22,151 nucleotides of DNA. Origin: CAZLKN01 sp964560135. Lineage in GTDB: Bacteria > Actinomycetota > JAICYB01. The translations under genes and the position numbers were made by a program. Below the pieces are notes generated by a model. It had not been told where the DNA came from, searched no databases, and saw only the letters and a program-made list of their open reading frames with translations. Below are positions 15,035 to 22,151 of this stretch, piece after piece. Position 1 is the stretch's first letter. Each line of letters opens with the position of its first letter. Location: the NCBI GenBank assembly GCA_964560135.1, contig CAZLKN010000050.1, positions 1 through 22,151 on the forward strand, written 5' to 3'.

Positions 15035-15076
15035 TTCGCTTTGACGACACGAGAGCCCCCTGAGATGAGGTAGGCC

Positions 15077-18000
15077 GTGCGGCCCTTGAACGACATCCGT
15101 GCAGACCGTTACGACCCGAGACGGGAACGGGACGCCTGCGGCATCGGCTTCGTCGCCGACGCCGGCGGGCGGTCCTCGCGCGCCATCGTCGAGGCCGCCA
15201 CCGGCGCCCTGTGCCGGGTCGTGCACCGGGGCGCCGTCGCCGCCGACGCCCTGACGGGCGACGGTGCGGGGATCCTGGCCCCCATCCCGCCGCGGATCTT
15301 CGGGGACGCTGGGGTGGCGATGGTCTTCACCGAGCGCAACGGCGAGGTCGGTGCGGTCGTGGAGGAGGCTGCCCGCGCCGAAGGCCTGCACGACCTCCAG
15401 TGGCGCGAGGTCCCCCTCGACACCGCGGCCCTCGGTGAGGTCGCCCGCAGCGTCATGCCCCGCATCTCGCAGCTCCTGTTCACCACCGATACCGACGACG
15501 CCGAAGAGCGGGAGCGGCGCTGCTTCCGGGCGCGCCGCCGGGCCGAACGGGAGGGGCTGCGGCGGGGCCTTCGCCTGTACATCCCGTCGTGGTCGTTCCG
15601 CACCGTCACCTACAAGGCGTTGTCCGCGGCGCCGCAGCTCGGCAACTTCTACCTCGACCTCGCCGACGATCGCTTCGAGGCCCCGTTCGCGGTCTTCCAC
15701 CAGCGCTACTCGACCAACACGACCCCCAACTGGGAGCGCGCCCAGCCCTTCCGGTTCCTGTGCCACAACGGCGAGATCAACGCGATCCAGGGCAACGTGA
15801 ATCTGATGCGCGCCCGCGCGGCCCACCTCGGCCAGGGGGACCTCGCACCCGACGAGCTGCTGCATCCCGTGATCGACCCCCAGGGGTCGGATTCGGCGAT
15901 GCTCGACAACGCCCTCGAGCTGCTCGTCCGCGGGGGCCGGGACGTCCGACACGCCGCGCGCATGCTCGTCCCCGAGTTCTGGGAGAACCGAAACGACCTC
16001 GACGACGACCTCCGGGGCTTCTACCGCTACCATGCGTGCCTGATCGAGCCGTGGGACGGACCCGCGGGGCTGGTCTTCACCGACGGCGTGCGCGTGGGCG
16101 CGACCCTCGACCGCAACGGCCTCCGCCCGCTGCGCTACCAGATCTGCGACGACGGCCTCGTGGTCGTCTCTTCCGAGGCCGGCACGGTCGACGTGGACGG
16201 CCACGGCTCCGTGAAGCGCGGCAAGCTCGGCTCCGGACAGATGCTGTGCGTCGACCCCGCGCTGGCCGAACCGGTCCAGGACGACGGCACCGTCAAGCGC
16301 GAGCTCGCCCGGCTGCGGCCCTACGCCGAGTGGGCCGAGCGGCTCCGTCGCACGGGCTCCGGCGAGCCCGCGGTCGCGGTCCCCGATGACCTGGCCTCCC
16401 GGCAGGCGGCCTTCGGGGTCACCAAGGAGGAGATCACGGTCGTCTTGGAGCCCATGGCGAAGTTCGGCAAGGAGCCGACCTCGTCGATGGGCGACGACAC
16501 CGCGGCCCCCTTCCTCACCGACGTACCGCGTCCGCTGTTCAACTTCTTCAAGCAGCGCTTCGCCCAGGTCACCAACCCGCCGATCGACCACCTGCGCGAA
16601 CGCCTCGTGATGTCGGTGCGGACCCTCATCGGTCCACGCAGCGCGCTGCTCACCGAGGAGCCGGAGGCCGCCGATCTCCTCGAGTTCGACTCCTTCTTCG
16701 TGTACCCCGCGGCCGTGGACGACCTGTTCGTGGACGCGCCGTGGCCCGCCGCGCTCCTCGATGCCACCATGCCCGTGGCCGACGGCCCGGAGGGACTCGA
16801 ACACGCCGTCCGGCGCCTCGGCGAGGAGGCCGAGAAAGCCGTGGCGTCCGGGTGCGGGATCCTCGTGGTCTCCGACCGCCTCCTCGGTCCGGACCGGGCC
16901 CCCGTCCCGTCGCTGCTGGCCACCGGAGCCGTGCACCACCGGCTCGTCCGTGCCGGACTGCGCACCAGGGCGTCGATCGTCGTGGACAGCGGCGAGCCCC
17001 GCGAAACCCATCACTTCGCATGCCTGATCGGCTACGGCGCCGACCTCGTCTGCCCGTGGCTGACGCTGGCCCACATCGCCGATCGGGCAGGCAAGGGTCT
17101 CGTGGAGAGCCTGCCGCCCGCGGAGGCGCTGAACCGCTTCAAGACCGCCGCCGAGGACGGCGTCCTCAAGATCATGTCCAAGATGGGCATCTCCACCGTC
17201 GACTCCTACCGGGGGGCCCAGGTCTTCGAGGCCTACGGCCTCGGCCGCGAGGTGATCGAGCTCTGCTTCGACGGCACCTTCTCCACGATCTGGGGGATCG
17301 GCTTCGCCGAGCTCGGTGAGGACGTCCTCACGAAGCACGCCAACGGCTACGCCAGCGAGAAGGTCGTGCTCGCCTCCACCGGGTTCGTCAAGCACCGCGC
17401 CCGCGGCGGCGAGTTCCACATGACCAACCCCGATGTGGTCAACGCCCTACACGACACCGTGGGCGCGGGCACCAACCGCCGCGAGGCCGACCTGGAGCGC
17501 GCCGCCCACGCCCTGCGCATGGCGGTGAAGGAGGGCAACGACAAGCTGTACGCGCGGTTCGCGGAACTCGTGAACGACCGGCCCCCGGCCACGCCGCGGG
17601 ACCTGCTCGACCTCGTGCCCGGCGGACCCCCGATCCCCCTGGACGAGGTGGAGCCCGCCTCCGAGATCTGCCGCCGCTTCTCCACGGGCGCCATCAGCCA
17701 CGGCGCCATCTCCAAGGAAGCCCACGAGACGCTGGCGGTCGCGATGAACATGATCGGGGGCCAGGCCAACACCGGCGAGGGCGGCGAGGACCCCGAGCGT
17801 TACCGCACGAAGGACACCGACCACGACCGCAACTGCCGCGTCAAGCAGATCGCTTCGGGCCGCTTCGGCGTGACCCCCGAGTACTGCGCGTGGGCCGACG
17901 AGCTCCAGATCAAGATGGCCCAGGGCTCCAAGCCCGGTGAGGGCGGACAGCTCCCCGGCCACAAGGTCTCCGACGAGATCGCGCGCCTCCGGCACACCCA

Positions 18001-19740
18001 GCCCGGGGTGTCGTTGATCTCCCCGCCCCCGCACCACGACATCTACTCGATCGAAGACCTGAGCCAGCTCATCTTCGACCTCAAGCAGGTCAACCCGCGG
18101 GCCGCGGTCTCGGTGAAGCTGGTATCCACCACGGGGGTGGGCACCATCGCCGCCGGCGTGTGCAAGGGCCTGGCGGAGGTCGTCCACATCTCGGGGGCCG
18201 ACGGGGGCACCGGCGCCTCGCCGCTGTCCTCGATCAAGAACGCCGGGCTCCCGTGGGAACTGGGTCTCGCCGAGACCCAGCAGATGCTCGTGTCCGAGAG
18301 CCTGCGCGACCGGATCCGCGTCCGCGTGGACGGCGGGTTCAAGACCGGTCGCGACGTCGTCGTCGCCGCGCTCCTCGGCGCCGACGAGTACTCCTTCGGC
18401 ACAGCCGTCCTGCTCGCCGAGGGCTGCATCATGGTGCGCACCTGCCACCGCGACACGTGTCCGGTAGGGATCGCCACCCAGCGACCCGATCTGCGCGCCA
18501 AGTACCAGGGCACACCGGAGATGGTGGCCTCGTACCTGCTGTTCGTCGCCGAGGAGGTCCGCCGGCTGCTGGCCTCGCTCGGTCTGCGATCGGTGGACGA
18601 AGCCATCGGCCGCGTGGAGTGCCTCAGGCAGAAGCAGGCCGGGGACCCGCGCGCCGACGCCGCCGATCTGTCCTGGCTGCTCCACGACGCCCGTCCAACC
18701 CCCGACGCGCCGCGCCGGTTCGTCGCCCACATCCCGATCCAGCGGGCGCGCTCGGAGCTCGGGGAGCGCCTCAAGCAGGACGCGATCGGCTCCGTGCGAC
18801 TCGGTGAGGAGATCGATCTCGAATACGCGATCGCCAACGCCGACCGCTCGGTGGGGGCCGAGCTCGGCGGCGAGATCGCCTACCACTTCGGACAGGACAT
18901 CCCGCCGGGCTTCGCCCGGGCCGTCTTCCTGGGCGAGGCGGGCCAGTCCTTCGGCGCCTTCCTCACCGACGGCGTCGCCCTGACGCTGATCGGCGAGGCC
19001 AACGACTACGTCGGCAAGGGCATGAACGGGGGCCGGATCGTGATCGTGCCGCCGGGCAACGACGCCGGCGACCCGGTGCTGATGGGCAACACCGTCCTCT
19101 ACGGCGCCACCGGCGGCGAGCTGTACTGCGCCGGTGCGGCGGGGGCCCGGTTCGGTGTCCGGAACTCCGGCGCCCTCGCGGTGATCGAGGGGTCCGGCAT
19201 GCACGCCTGCGAGTACATGACCGGGGGGTGGGTCGTGATCCTCGGTCCGGTGGGGCAGAACATCGGCGCGGGCATGACCGGGGGCCAGGCCTTCGTCTAC
19301 GACCCCACGGGCACGCTACCGGAGCGCACGAACACCGAACTCGTGGACGTCCGTCCCGCCAACGCCGACCAGCTCGAGATCGTCCGCGAGTTCGTCGAGA
19401 ACCACGTGGAACACACCAACTCGGCCAAGGGAACCGCCATCCTCGCGGACTGGGACGTGGCCGCGACGAACTTCTGGGCCGTGGTNNNNNNNNNNNNNNN
19501 NNNNNNNNNNNNNNNNNNNNNNNNNNNNNNNNNNNNNNNNNNNNNNNNNNNNNNNNNNNNNNNNNNNNNNNNNNNNNNNNNNNNNGAACCGCCATCCTCG
19601 CGGACTGGGACGTGGCCGCGACGAACTTCTGGGCCGTGGTTCCGAAGACCGACGTGGCGAAGATCGAAGCCAAACAGGACGGCCTCGCCCAGGAGGAAGA
19701 CGACCCCGAGACCCTGGAAGCCCCCGCCGCGGGGGCCTGA
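15077..19740 (+). CDS. gltB: Glutamate synthase large subunit (interrupted by an assembly gap)
   Basis: Transfers the glutamine amide to 2-oxoglutarate, giving two glutamates, with a GltD partner that is not in this window. The GTG start directly follows an in-frame TAG. A 20-residue propeptide precedes the nucleophile C21 in ACGIGFVAD (class-II glutaminase, about 21-420). The central domain follows, then the FMN synthase domain (about 800-1180) with ISGADGGTGASP near 1038 and the 3Fe-4S cysteines C1117, C1123 and C1128. A GXGXG helix domain (about 1240-1440) comes last. The last 55 nt before the 100-N gap are repeated exactly after it. Removing the N and one copy leaves 4509 nt, 1502 aa, ending normally at the TGA at 19738-19740. 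Reading straight through the N to 19768 gives a false C-terminus. Confidence 0.96.
19431..19485 (+). repeat. Left copy of the 55-bp contig-end overlap
   Basis: These 55 bases are identical to 19586-19640 and abut the N run. This is the same stretch of gltB present at both contig ends, not a biological repeat. Confidence 0.95.
19486..19585. other. Scaffold gap of 100 N
   Basis: Exactly 100 N, the usual placeholder for a gap of unknown size. Because the flanks overlap by 55 bp, the true gap is most simply zero or negative, and no sequence needs to be missing. Confidence 0.97.
19586..19640 (+). repeat. Right copy of the 55-bp contig-end overlap
   Basis: Identical to 19431-19485. From here gltB continues in the correct frame (ATNFWAVVPKTDVAKIEAKQ and onward) to its stop at 19740. 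Confidence 0.95.
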
Positions 19741-19773
19741 CCCCGCAACGGTCGCCTTCCTGCGCTGAGCGCG

Positions 19774-20481
19774 TCAGTCCTTCTCGCGGGGGTCGCCCTC
19801 GAGGGCGGCGATGACCAGCGCCCGGGCCTCCACCAGCGCCTGACGGACGGCGGCGATGCGGTCGCGGTCGAGGTCGTGACGCCGCAGGGCGGCGGCCACG
19901 TCGGCCACGAAGGCGCTGAGATCCTCCTCCAGGGGCGCGCGTCCGACCTGGACGCGCACGTGCACGTCGCGGCGCTTGCGCTGCCGTCCTTCGTCGCGGA
20001 GGCTGCGTCCCACCTCGCGGGCCACCTTGCCGACCTCCCGGGCGGCCTCCCCCACCTCCCGTGCCTCGCGCGCGACGCGGCGCTCCTCACGGCGGACGTC
20101 GCGGGTCGCGTCGCGCATCTCCCGACGGAGATCGCGCACCGACGAGCGCACCTCCTCCTTGATCTCGCGCGCCATCTCCCGGGCCGACCGGGCCACGCGC
20201 TGGCCGAGCTCCCGCAGCTCCTCGGTCCGCTCTTCGAGCTCCTCGCGGCCTGCGTCGGTGATGCCGTAGACCTTCCGGTTGCTCTCCTCCTCGAGGACCT
20301 CGAGGTACCCCTCTTCCACCAGCGCCTGCAGCCGCGGGTAGATCGTGCCGGGCGAGGGCGAGTACAGCCCGAGGAAACGCGACTCGAGCTGGAGGATGAT
20401 GTCGTACCCGTGGCGGGGCTCCTCCTCGAGCAGCTTCAGGAGGTACAGCCGCAGATCGCCGTGGCCGAACAGGCGCGTCAT
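19774..20481 (-). CDS. PadR-family transcriptional regulator with long charged helical extension
   Basis: A 235-aa DNA-binding regulator. Residues 1-85 form the PadR winged helix (LLKLLEEEPRHGYDI, then SPGTIYPRLQALVEEGYLEV and a beta-wing ending KVYGITDAGREEL). Residues about 85-190 are almost wholly charged Arg/Glu helix (VRREERRVAREAREVGEAAREV), far longer than the usual PadR dimerisation helix and likely a coiled coil. Residues 190-235 form a small C-terminal region. Its ATG overlaps the stop of the DUF4097-like gene (ATGA, 20478-20481), so it is the last gene of a three-gene operon. The operon promoter carries three ATATCGCG-type boxes that it probably binds. The start was chosen by this overlap; the open frame continues upstream without further PadR features. 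Confidence 0.92.
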   Translation of the reverse strand: MTRLFGHGDLRLYLLKLLEEEPRHGYDIILQLESRFLGLYSPSPGTIYPRLQALVEEGYLEVLEEESNRKVYGITDAGREELEERTEELRELGQRVARSAREMAREIKEEVRSSVRDLRREMRDATRDVRREERRVAREAREVGEAAREVGKVAREVGRSLRDEGRQRKRRDVHVRVQVGRAPLEEDLSAFVADVAAALRRHDLDRDRIAAVRQALVEARALVIAALEGDPREKD

Positions 20482-21299
20482 GCCGCCACCCGGCGCTCCA
20501 GCAGCCGCAGGTCGCCGGACACCGTCTTCACCACGAGCCGGGCCTCCCCTCCCCCGATCGACCGGTGCAGCCGGCGGCGACCGGGACGGTCGTCCTCCCA
20601 GTCGAGGTCGAAGTCGGACACCACGCTGCCCGACACGCTGCTGGCCTCGACGAGCACGCTGGGGTCGGCCCCCGTGCGCAGGGCCACGAGCCCCGAGACG
20701 GTCTTGAAGCTGTAGACGCCGCGGGGATCGAGGTCGAGGTCGAGGACGAAGTCCCCGGACACCGACTTGCCCTCCACCCACCGGCAGGCGCCGTCCACCA
20801 CCGACATCGACCCGGAGACGGTCTTGAGCCGCAGCTCGGCGGCGACGCCGATCGCGTCGAGATCGCCGGACACCGTCTTGGCGTCCACCTGCCCGGCGAC
20901 GTCCTTCAGGGTCACGTCACCGGAGACGGTCTTCAGGCCCGTCCGGGCCCCCAGGCCGGTGGCCACCACGGGGGCCGAGACCGTCGAGATCTGCAGCGGC
21001 GTGGACGGCGGACAGCGCAGCGCCACCGTCGCGCCCACGGTGTCCTCCTCGCCGCCGAGGAAGCGCCCCAGCAGGCCGAGCACGCCGGGCTGGCCCCCCG
21101 GGTTGGCGTGCCGGACGTGCAGTCGTCCGTCCTCGAAGCTCACCTCCACCGGGGGCCCGCTGGTTCGATCGACCTCTAGGAGAGGCTCGCCCTCGCCCGC
21201 GGCGACCACGACCTCACCAGCCACGATCCGGAGCGTGCCCTCCGTGAGGCCCGCCAAGGGCACCGCGAGGCGCTCGTCGGTTACCTGCCACGTCGCCAT
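20478..21299 (-). CDS. DUF4097-like repeat protein (KTVSGD repeats)
   Basis: A 273-aa protein without signal peptide or TM segment. The N-terminal ~100 residues are beta-rich. Then a seven-fold motif K-[TS]-V-S-G-[DSL] recurs at residues 123, 141, 159, 178, 199, 220 (as SSVSGS) and 258, mostly 18-21 residues apart, with a degenerate STVSAP at 105. This is the pattern of DUF4097-type putative adhesin domains, which are predicted to form a single-stranded right-handed beta-helix. The molecular function is unknown. DUF4097 genes are often next to PadR or anti-sigma-type genes. AAAGGAG lies 8 nt before the ATG. The stop overlaps the PadR start, and the upstream 130-aa gene ends 13 nt away. Confidence 0.85.
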   Translation of the reverse strand: MATWQVTDERLAVPLAGLTEGTLRIVAGEVVVAAGEGEPLLEVDRTSGPPVEVSFEDGRLHVRHANPGGQPGVLGLLGRFLGGEEDTVGATVALRCPPSTPLQISTVSAPVVATGLGARTGLKTVSGDVTLKDVAGQVDAKTVSGDLDAIGVAAELRLKTVSGSMSVVDGACRWVEGKSVSGDFVLDLDLDPRGVYSFKTVSGLVALRTGADPSVLVEASSVSGSVVSDFDLDWEDDRPGRRRLHRSIGGGEARLVVKTVSGDLRLLERRVAA

Positions 21300-21312
21300 G
21301 TTCGCTTCTCCT

Positions 21313-21705
21313 TTATCCGGCCCGCTCCACGAGGGCGAGCTCCCGCACCCGTCCGGTGGCGCTCTGCGCCTCCACTCCCCCGAGACCTGCGATCTCCACG
21401 TCGGCGCTGTCCGCGATTACCCGGACCACAACGCCCGGGGGCGCGCCGATCCACACCTCCGCGGTGTGGAGGCCCCGGACGGGATCCGGGACGTCCCATC
21501 CGTGGACGGGCTGGGGGTGCAGCACCCGCAGCGACCCGCCCTCCTGGCGCACGATCACCGGCTCGCCGTCGATCCGGCGCACCGCGCAGGTCGTCGGCCC
21601 GTGCACGGGGGCCACCGTCACCTTGCCACCGTCCACCCGCACCAGCACCTCCTCGACACCGTAGAACCCGAGCTCTTCGTCCCCCCGGACCAGCCAGCCA
21701 GGCAT
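21313..21705 (-). CDS. 130-aa beta-rich protein of unknown function, first gene of the PadR operon
   Basis: The start at 21705 is fixed by AAGGAGG 6-7 nt upstream. The frame is open upstream to 21852, but that part runs through the promoter and operator boxes and is not coding. The protein (PGWLVRGDEELGFYGVEEVL, and later VWIGAPPGVVVRVIADSADV) has no signal peptide or TM helix. The segment from about residue 93 onward (TAEVWIGAPPGVVVRVIADSADVEI) resembles the DUF4097 strand pattern, in which a polypeptide strand is followed by V-x-x-x-S-[AG]-x-[VL], so it may be a short paralogue or partner of the next protein. No established family is recognised. Confidence 0.75.
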   Translation of the reverse strand: MPGWLVRGDEELGFYGVEEVLVRVDGGKVTVAPVHGPTTCAVRRIDGEPVIVRQEGGSLRVLHPQPVHGWDVPDPVRGLHTAEVWIGAPPGVVVRVIADSADVEIAGLGGVEAQSATGRVRELALVERAG

Positions 21706-21725
21706 GTGTTCCTCCTTGAAGGTTA

Positions 21726-21737
21726 CGATATATCGCG
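21726..21737 (+). promoter_or_regulatory. Operator box 1 (CGATATATCGCG)
   Basis: This contains the perfect 10-bp palindrome CGATATATCG. It lies between the predicted transcription start and the ribosome-binding site of the 130-aa gene and is the first of three boxes with start-to-start spacing of exactly 27 bp. It is probably bound by the PadR protein of the same operon. Confidence 0.65.
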
Positions 21738-21751
21738 TCCTTGCTCGCGTC

Positions 21752-21780
21752 ACGTTATATCGCGTGTGCTGGGCTGTCAA
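21752..21780 (-). promoter_or_regulatory. Promoter of the PadR/DUF4097 operon
   Basis: On the minus strand a perfect -35 hexamer TTGACA (21780-21775) is followed by 17 nt and TAACGT (21757-21752), which fits TANNNT. TATAAC at 21759-21754 is an alternative with 15-nt spacing. Start of transcription would fall near 21745, about 40 nt before the ATG at 21705. Box 2 covers the -10 and box 3 begins at the -35. Confidence 0.65.
21753..21764 (+). promoter_or_regulatory. Operator box 2 (CGTTATATCGCG)
   Basis: This differs from box 1 at one base and starts 27 bp after it. It covers the -10 region of the minus-strand promoter, a position expected for repression by blocking polymerase. Confidence 0.6.
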
Positions 21781-21791
21781 GATATATCGCG
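21780..21791 (+). promoter_or_regulatory. Operator box 3 (AGATATATCGCG)
   Basis: This differs from box 1 at one base and starts 27 bp after box 2. It overlaps the outer edge of the TTGACA -35 hexamer. Its right half continues as a second palindrome, ATCGCGAT (21786-21793). Confidence 0.6.
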
Positions 21792-21793
21792 AT

Positions 21794-21990
21794 TCCTGAG
21801 ACCGGGACCGCTTCGCGAGGAGCTTCCTCACGGTGCAAGCCCGCCCACTCAAGCACCATGGCCCTCGCGTGCCGAGGAAGACCGCTCGCCAAGATGCCGC
21901 GGAGACCGAACCTCATGTCAGCTGACGTGGGTGCATAGCGAAGACGAAGGCGCCCCCGCGGACATCGCCGATAGGTTGTTCGCGATACTC
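21794..21990. other. Intergenic region with no supported gene
   Basis: No reading frame here has a start, ribosome-binding site and plausible protein sequence. The only structure seen is a 10-bp palindrome GTCAGCTGAC at 21917-21926. The region separates the PadR operon promoter from the hairpin that follows the HNH gene, and both neighbours read on the minus strand. Confidence 0.6.
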
Positions 21991-22008
21991 GGCCGGCCCC
22001 CGCCGGCC
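21991..22008 (-). terminator. Hairpin directly after the HNH gene stop
   Basis: GGCCGGC (21991-21997) and GCCGGCC (22002-22008) form a perfect 7-bp stem around CCCC, immediately after the TGA of the minus-strand HNH gene. No T-run follows. Confidence 0.5.
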
Positions 22009-22151
22009 TCAGGCCCCCGGGGAACGGGCACGCCGGATCACCGGCGGCAAGCTGTACACCGCACCATCCGGAGAGATCCAAGTCACCTTGCCCTCCGCAT
22101 CGCCAACCACCCTCCAACCCTGACGGTGGACCCGGATCTGGTGACAGAACA
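22009..22151 (-). CDS. HNH endonuclease, C-terminal end only (cut by the window edge)
   Basis: The minus strand from the window edge encodes FCHQIRVHRQGWRVVGDAEG, followed by KVTWISPDGAVYSLPPVIRR and a few more residues to a TGA at 22011-22009, about 46 aa in all. The C-H-x(4)-H-x(2)-GW pattern followed by a W-x-SPDG-x-x-Y stretch is how the HNH domain ends in actinobacterial DUF222/HNH (13E12-repeat-like) endonucleases. The N-terminal DUF222 part and the first HNH residues lie beyond 22151. These genes often occur in many copies per genome and may be linked to mobile introns or repeats; the role of this copy is unknown. The call rests on the C-terminus alone. Confidence 0.7.
   Translation of the reverse strand, partial: FCHQIRVHRQGWRVVGDAEGKVTWISPDGAVYSLPPVIRRARSPGA

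Noticed and set aside
14924..17419. An 831-codon open frame on the minus strand, opposite gltB
   Set aside because: It lies wholly under a confidently identified gltB, its translation is low-complexity (G, R, A, E, V, H rich) with no recognisable domain, and long antisense frames are expected in very GC-rich genes.
17447..19204. A 585-codon minus-strand frame opposite the second half of gltB
   Set aside because: Same reasons: it is a compositional shadow of gltB codons, with no ribosome-binding site, motif or domain.
19431..19640. 55-bp direct repeats as a biological repeat or insertion-site duplication
   Set aside because: The copies directly abut exactly 100 N and lie inside one coding frame, which is the pattern of overlapping contig ends.
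19586..19768. Extension of gltB through the N run to a stop at 19768
   Set aside because: This frame after the gap gives a Pro/Arg-rich tail. The other frame continues the GltB C-terminus and stops at 19740, and the length is divisible by three once the duplicated 55 bp and the N are removed.
21706..21852. N-terminal extension of the 130-aa protein up to 21852
   Set aside because: The extension translates the promoter, the three operator boxes and the ribosome-binding site; the internal ATG at 21705 has a near-perfect Shine-Dalgarno sequence.
21755..22117. A 120-codon minus-strand frame at the right end
   Set aside because: It overlaps the HNH C-terminus in a different frame and runs into the PadR promoter boxes; its translation is Gly/Arg-rich without a domain. 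The HNH frame is the meaningful one.
1..22151. CRISPR arrays, IS transposases, prophage genes or a toxin-antitoxin/defence cluster
   Set aside because: I saw no spaced direct repeats, transposase motifs, phage structural genes or defence-type domain sets. The only nuclease signal is the partial HNH gene at the right edge.

Overview
This window is a GC-rich draft scaffold segment, probably from an Actinomycetota chromosome. The clues are: GTG starts, weak or absent Shine-Dalgarno sites with TANNNT-type -10 boxes close to start codons, a PASTA-domain PknB-type kinase, a FAAL-type adenylating enzyme, a SpoIIE-type phosphatase, and the C-terminal end of an HNH nuclease of the kind common in actinobacteria. 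The genus cannot be named from the sequence. A run of exactly 100 N (19486-19585) marks a scaffold join.

Left part (1-3311). An OmpR-type response regulator and a short HAMP histidine kinase overlap by 4 nt. A stand-alone ribB (DHBP synthase) and a bacterioferritin-like diiron protein follow on the same strand and end at a strong hairpin (3002-3031). A 79-aa gene of unknown function converges on that hairpin.

Middle (3467-10295). On the minus strand there is an exported, membrane-anchored Ig-like protein with a long Pro/Ala linker. Next is a plus-strand tRNA-Gly(GCC) with its own terminator. Then comes a likely three-gene minus-strand operon, in transcription order: an ABC_sub_bind-type periplasmic binding protein, a Cache/HAMP/GAF/GAF/SpoIIE phosphatase, and an S9 prolyl-oligopeptidase-family peptidase. 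The binding protein has no transporter genes beside it and overlaps the phosphatase gene, which suggests it feeds ligand information to the phosphatase. The peptidase appears to start at CTG, 11 codons before the first conventional start.

Right part (10425-19740, plus strand). This holds a four-PASTA Ser/Thr kinase, a FAAL/FadD32-like acyl-AMP ligase, a two-TM protein that is probably translated leaderlessly, and gltB (glutamate synthase large subunit). gltB looks frameshifted only because the assembly carries a 55-bp duplication on both sides of the N gap. Collapsing it restores a clean 1502-aa protein. A -10 box and a terminator-like hairpin precede gltB and may form an attenuator.

Right end (19774-22151, minus strand). 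A tightly packed operon encodes a 130-aa protein, a DUF4097-like repeat protein and a PadR-family repressor with a long charged helix. Its promoter overlaps three ATATCGCG-type boxes spaced exactly 27 bp apart, which points to autorepression. Beyond it lies the 3' end of an HNH endonuclease gene cut by the window edge. I saw no CRISPR array, complete IS element, phage module or obvious defence system. The most unusual items are the binding-protein/SpoIIE pair and the PadR/DUF4097 operon with its iterated operator.
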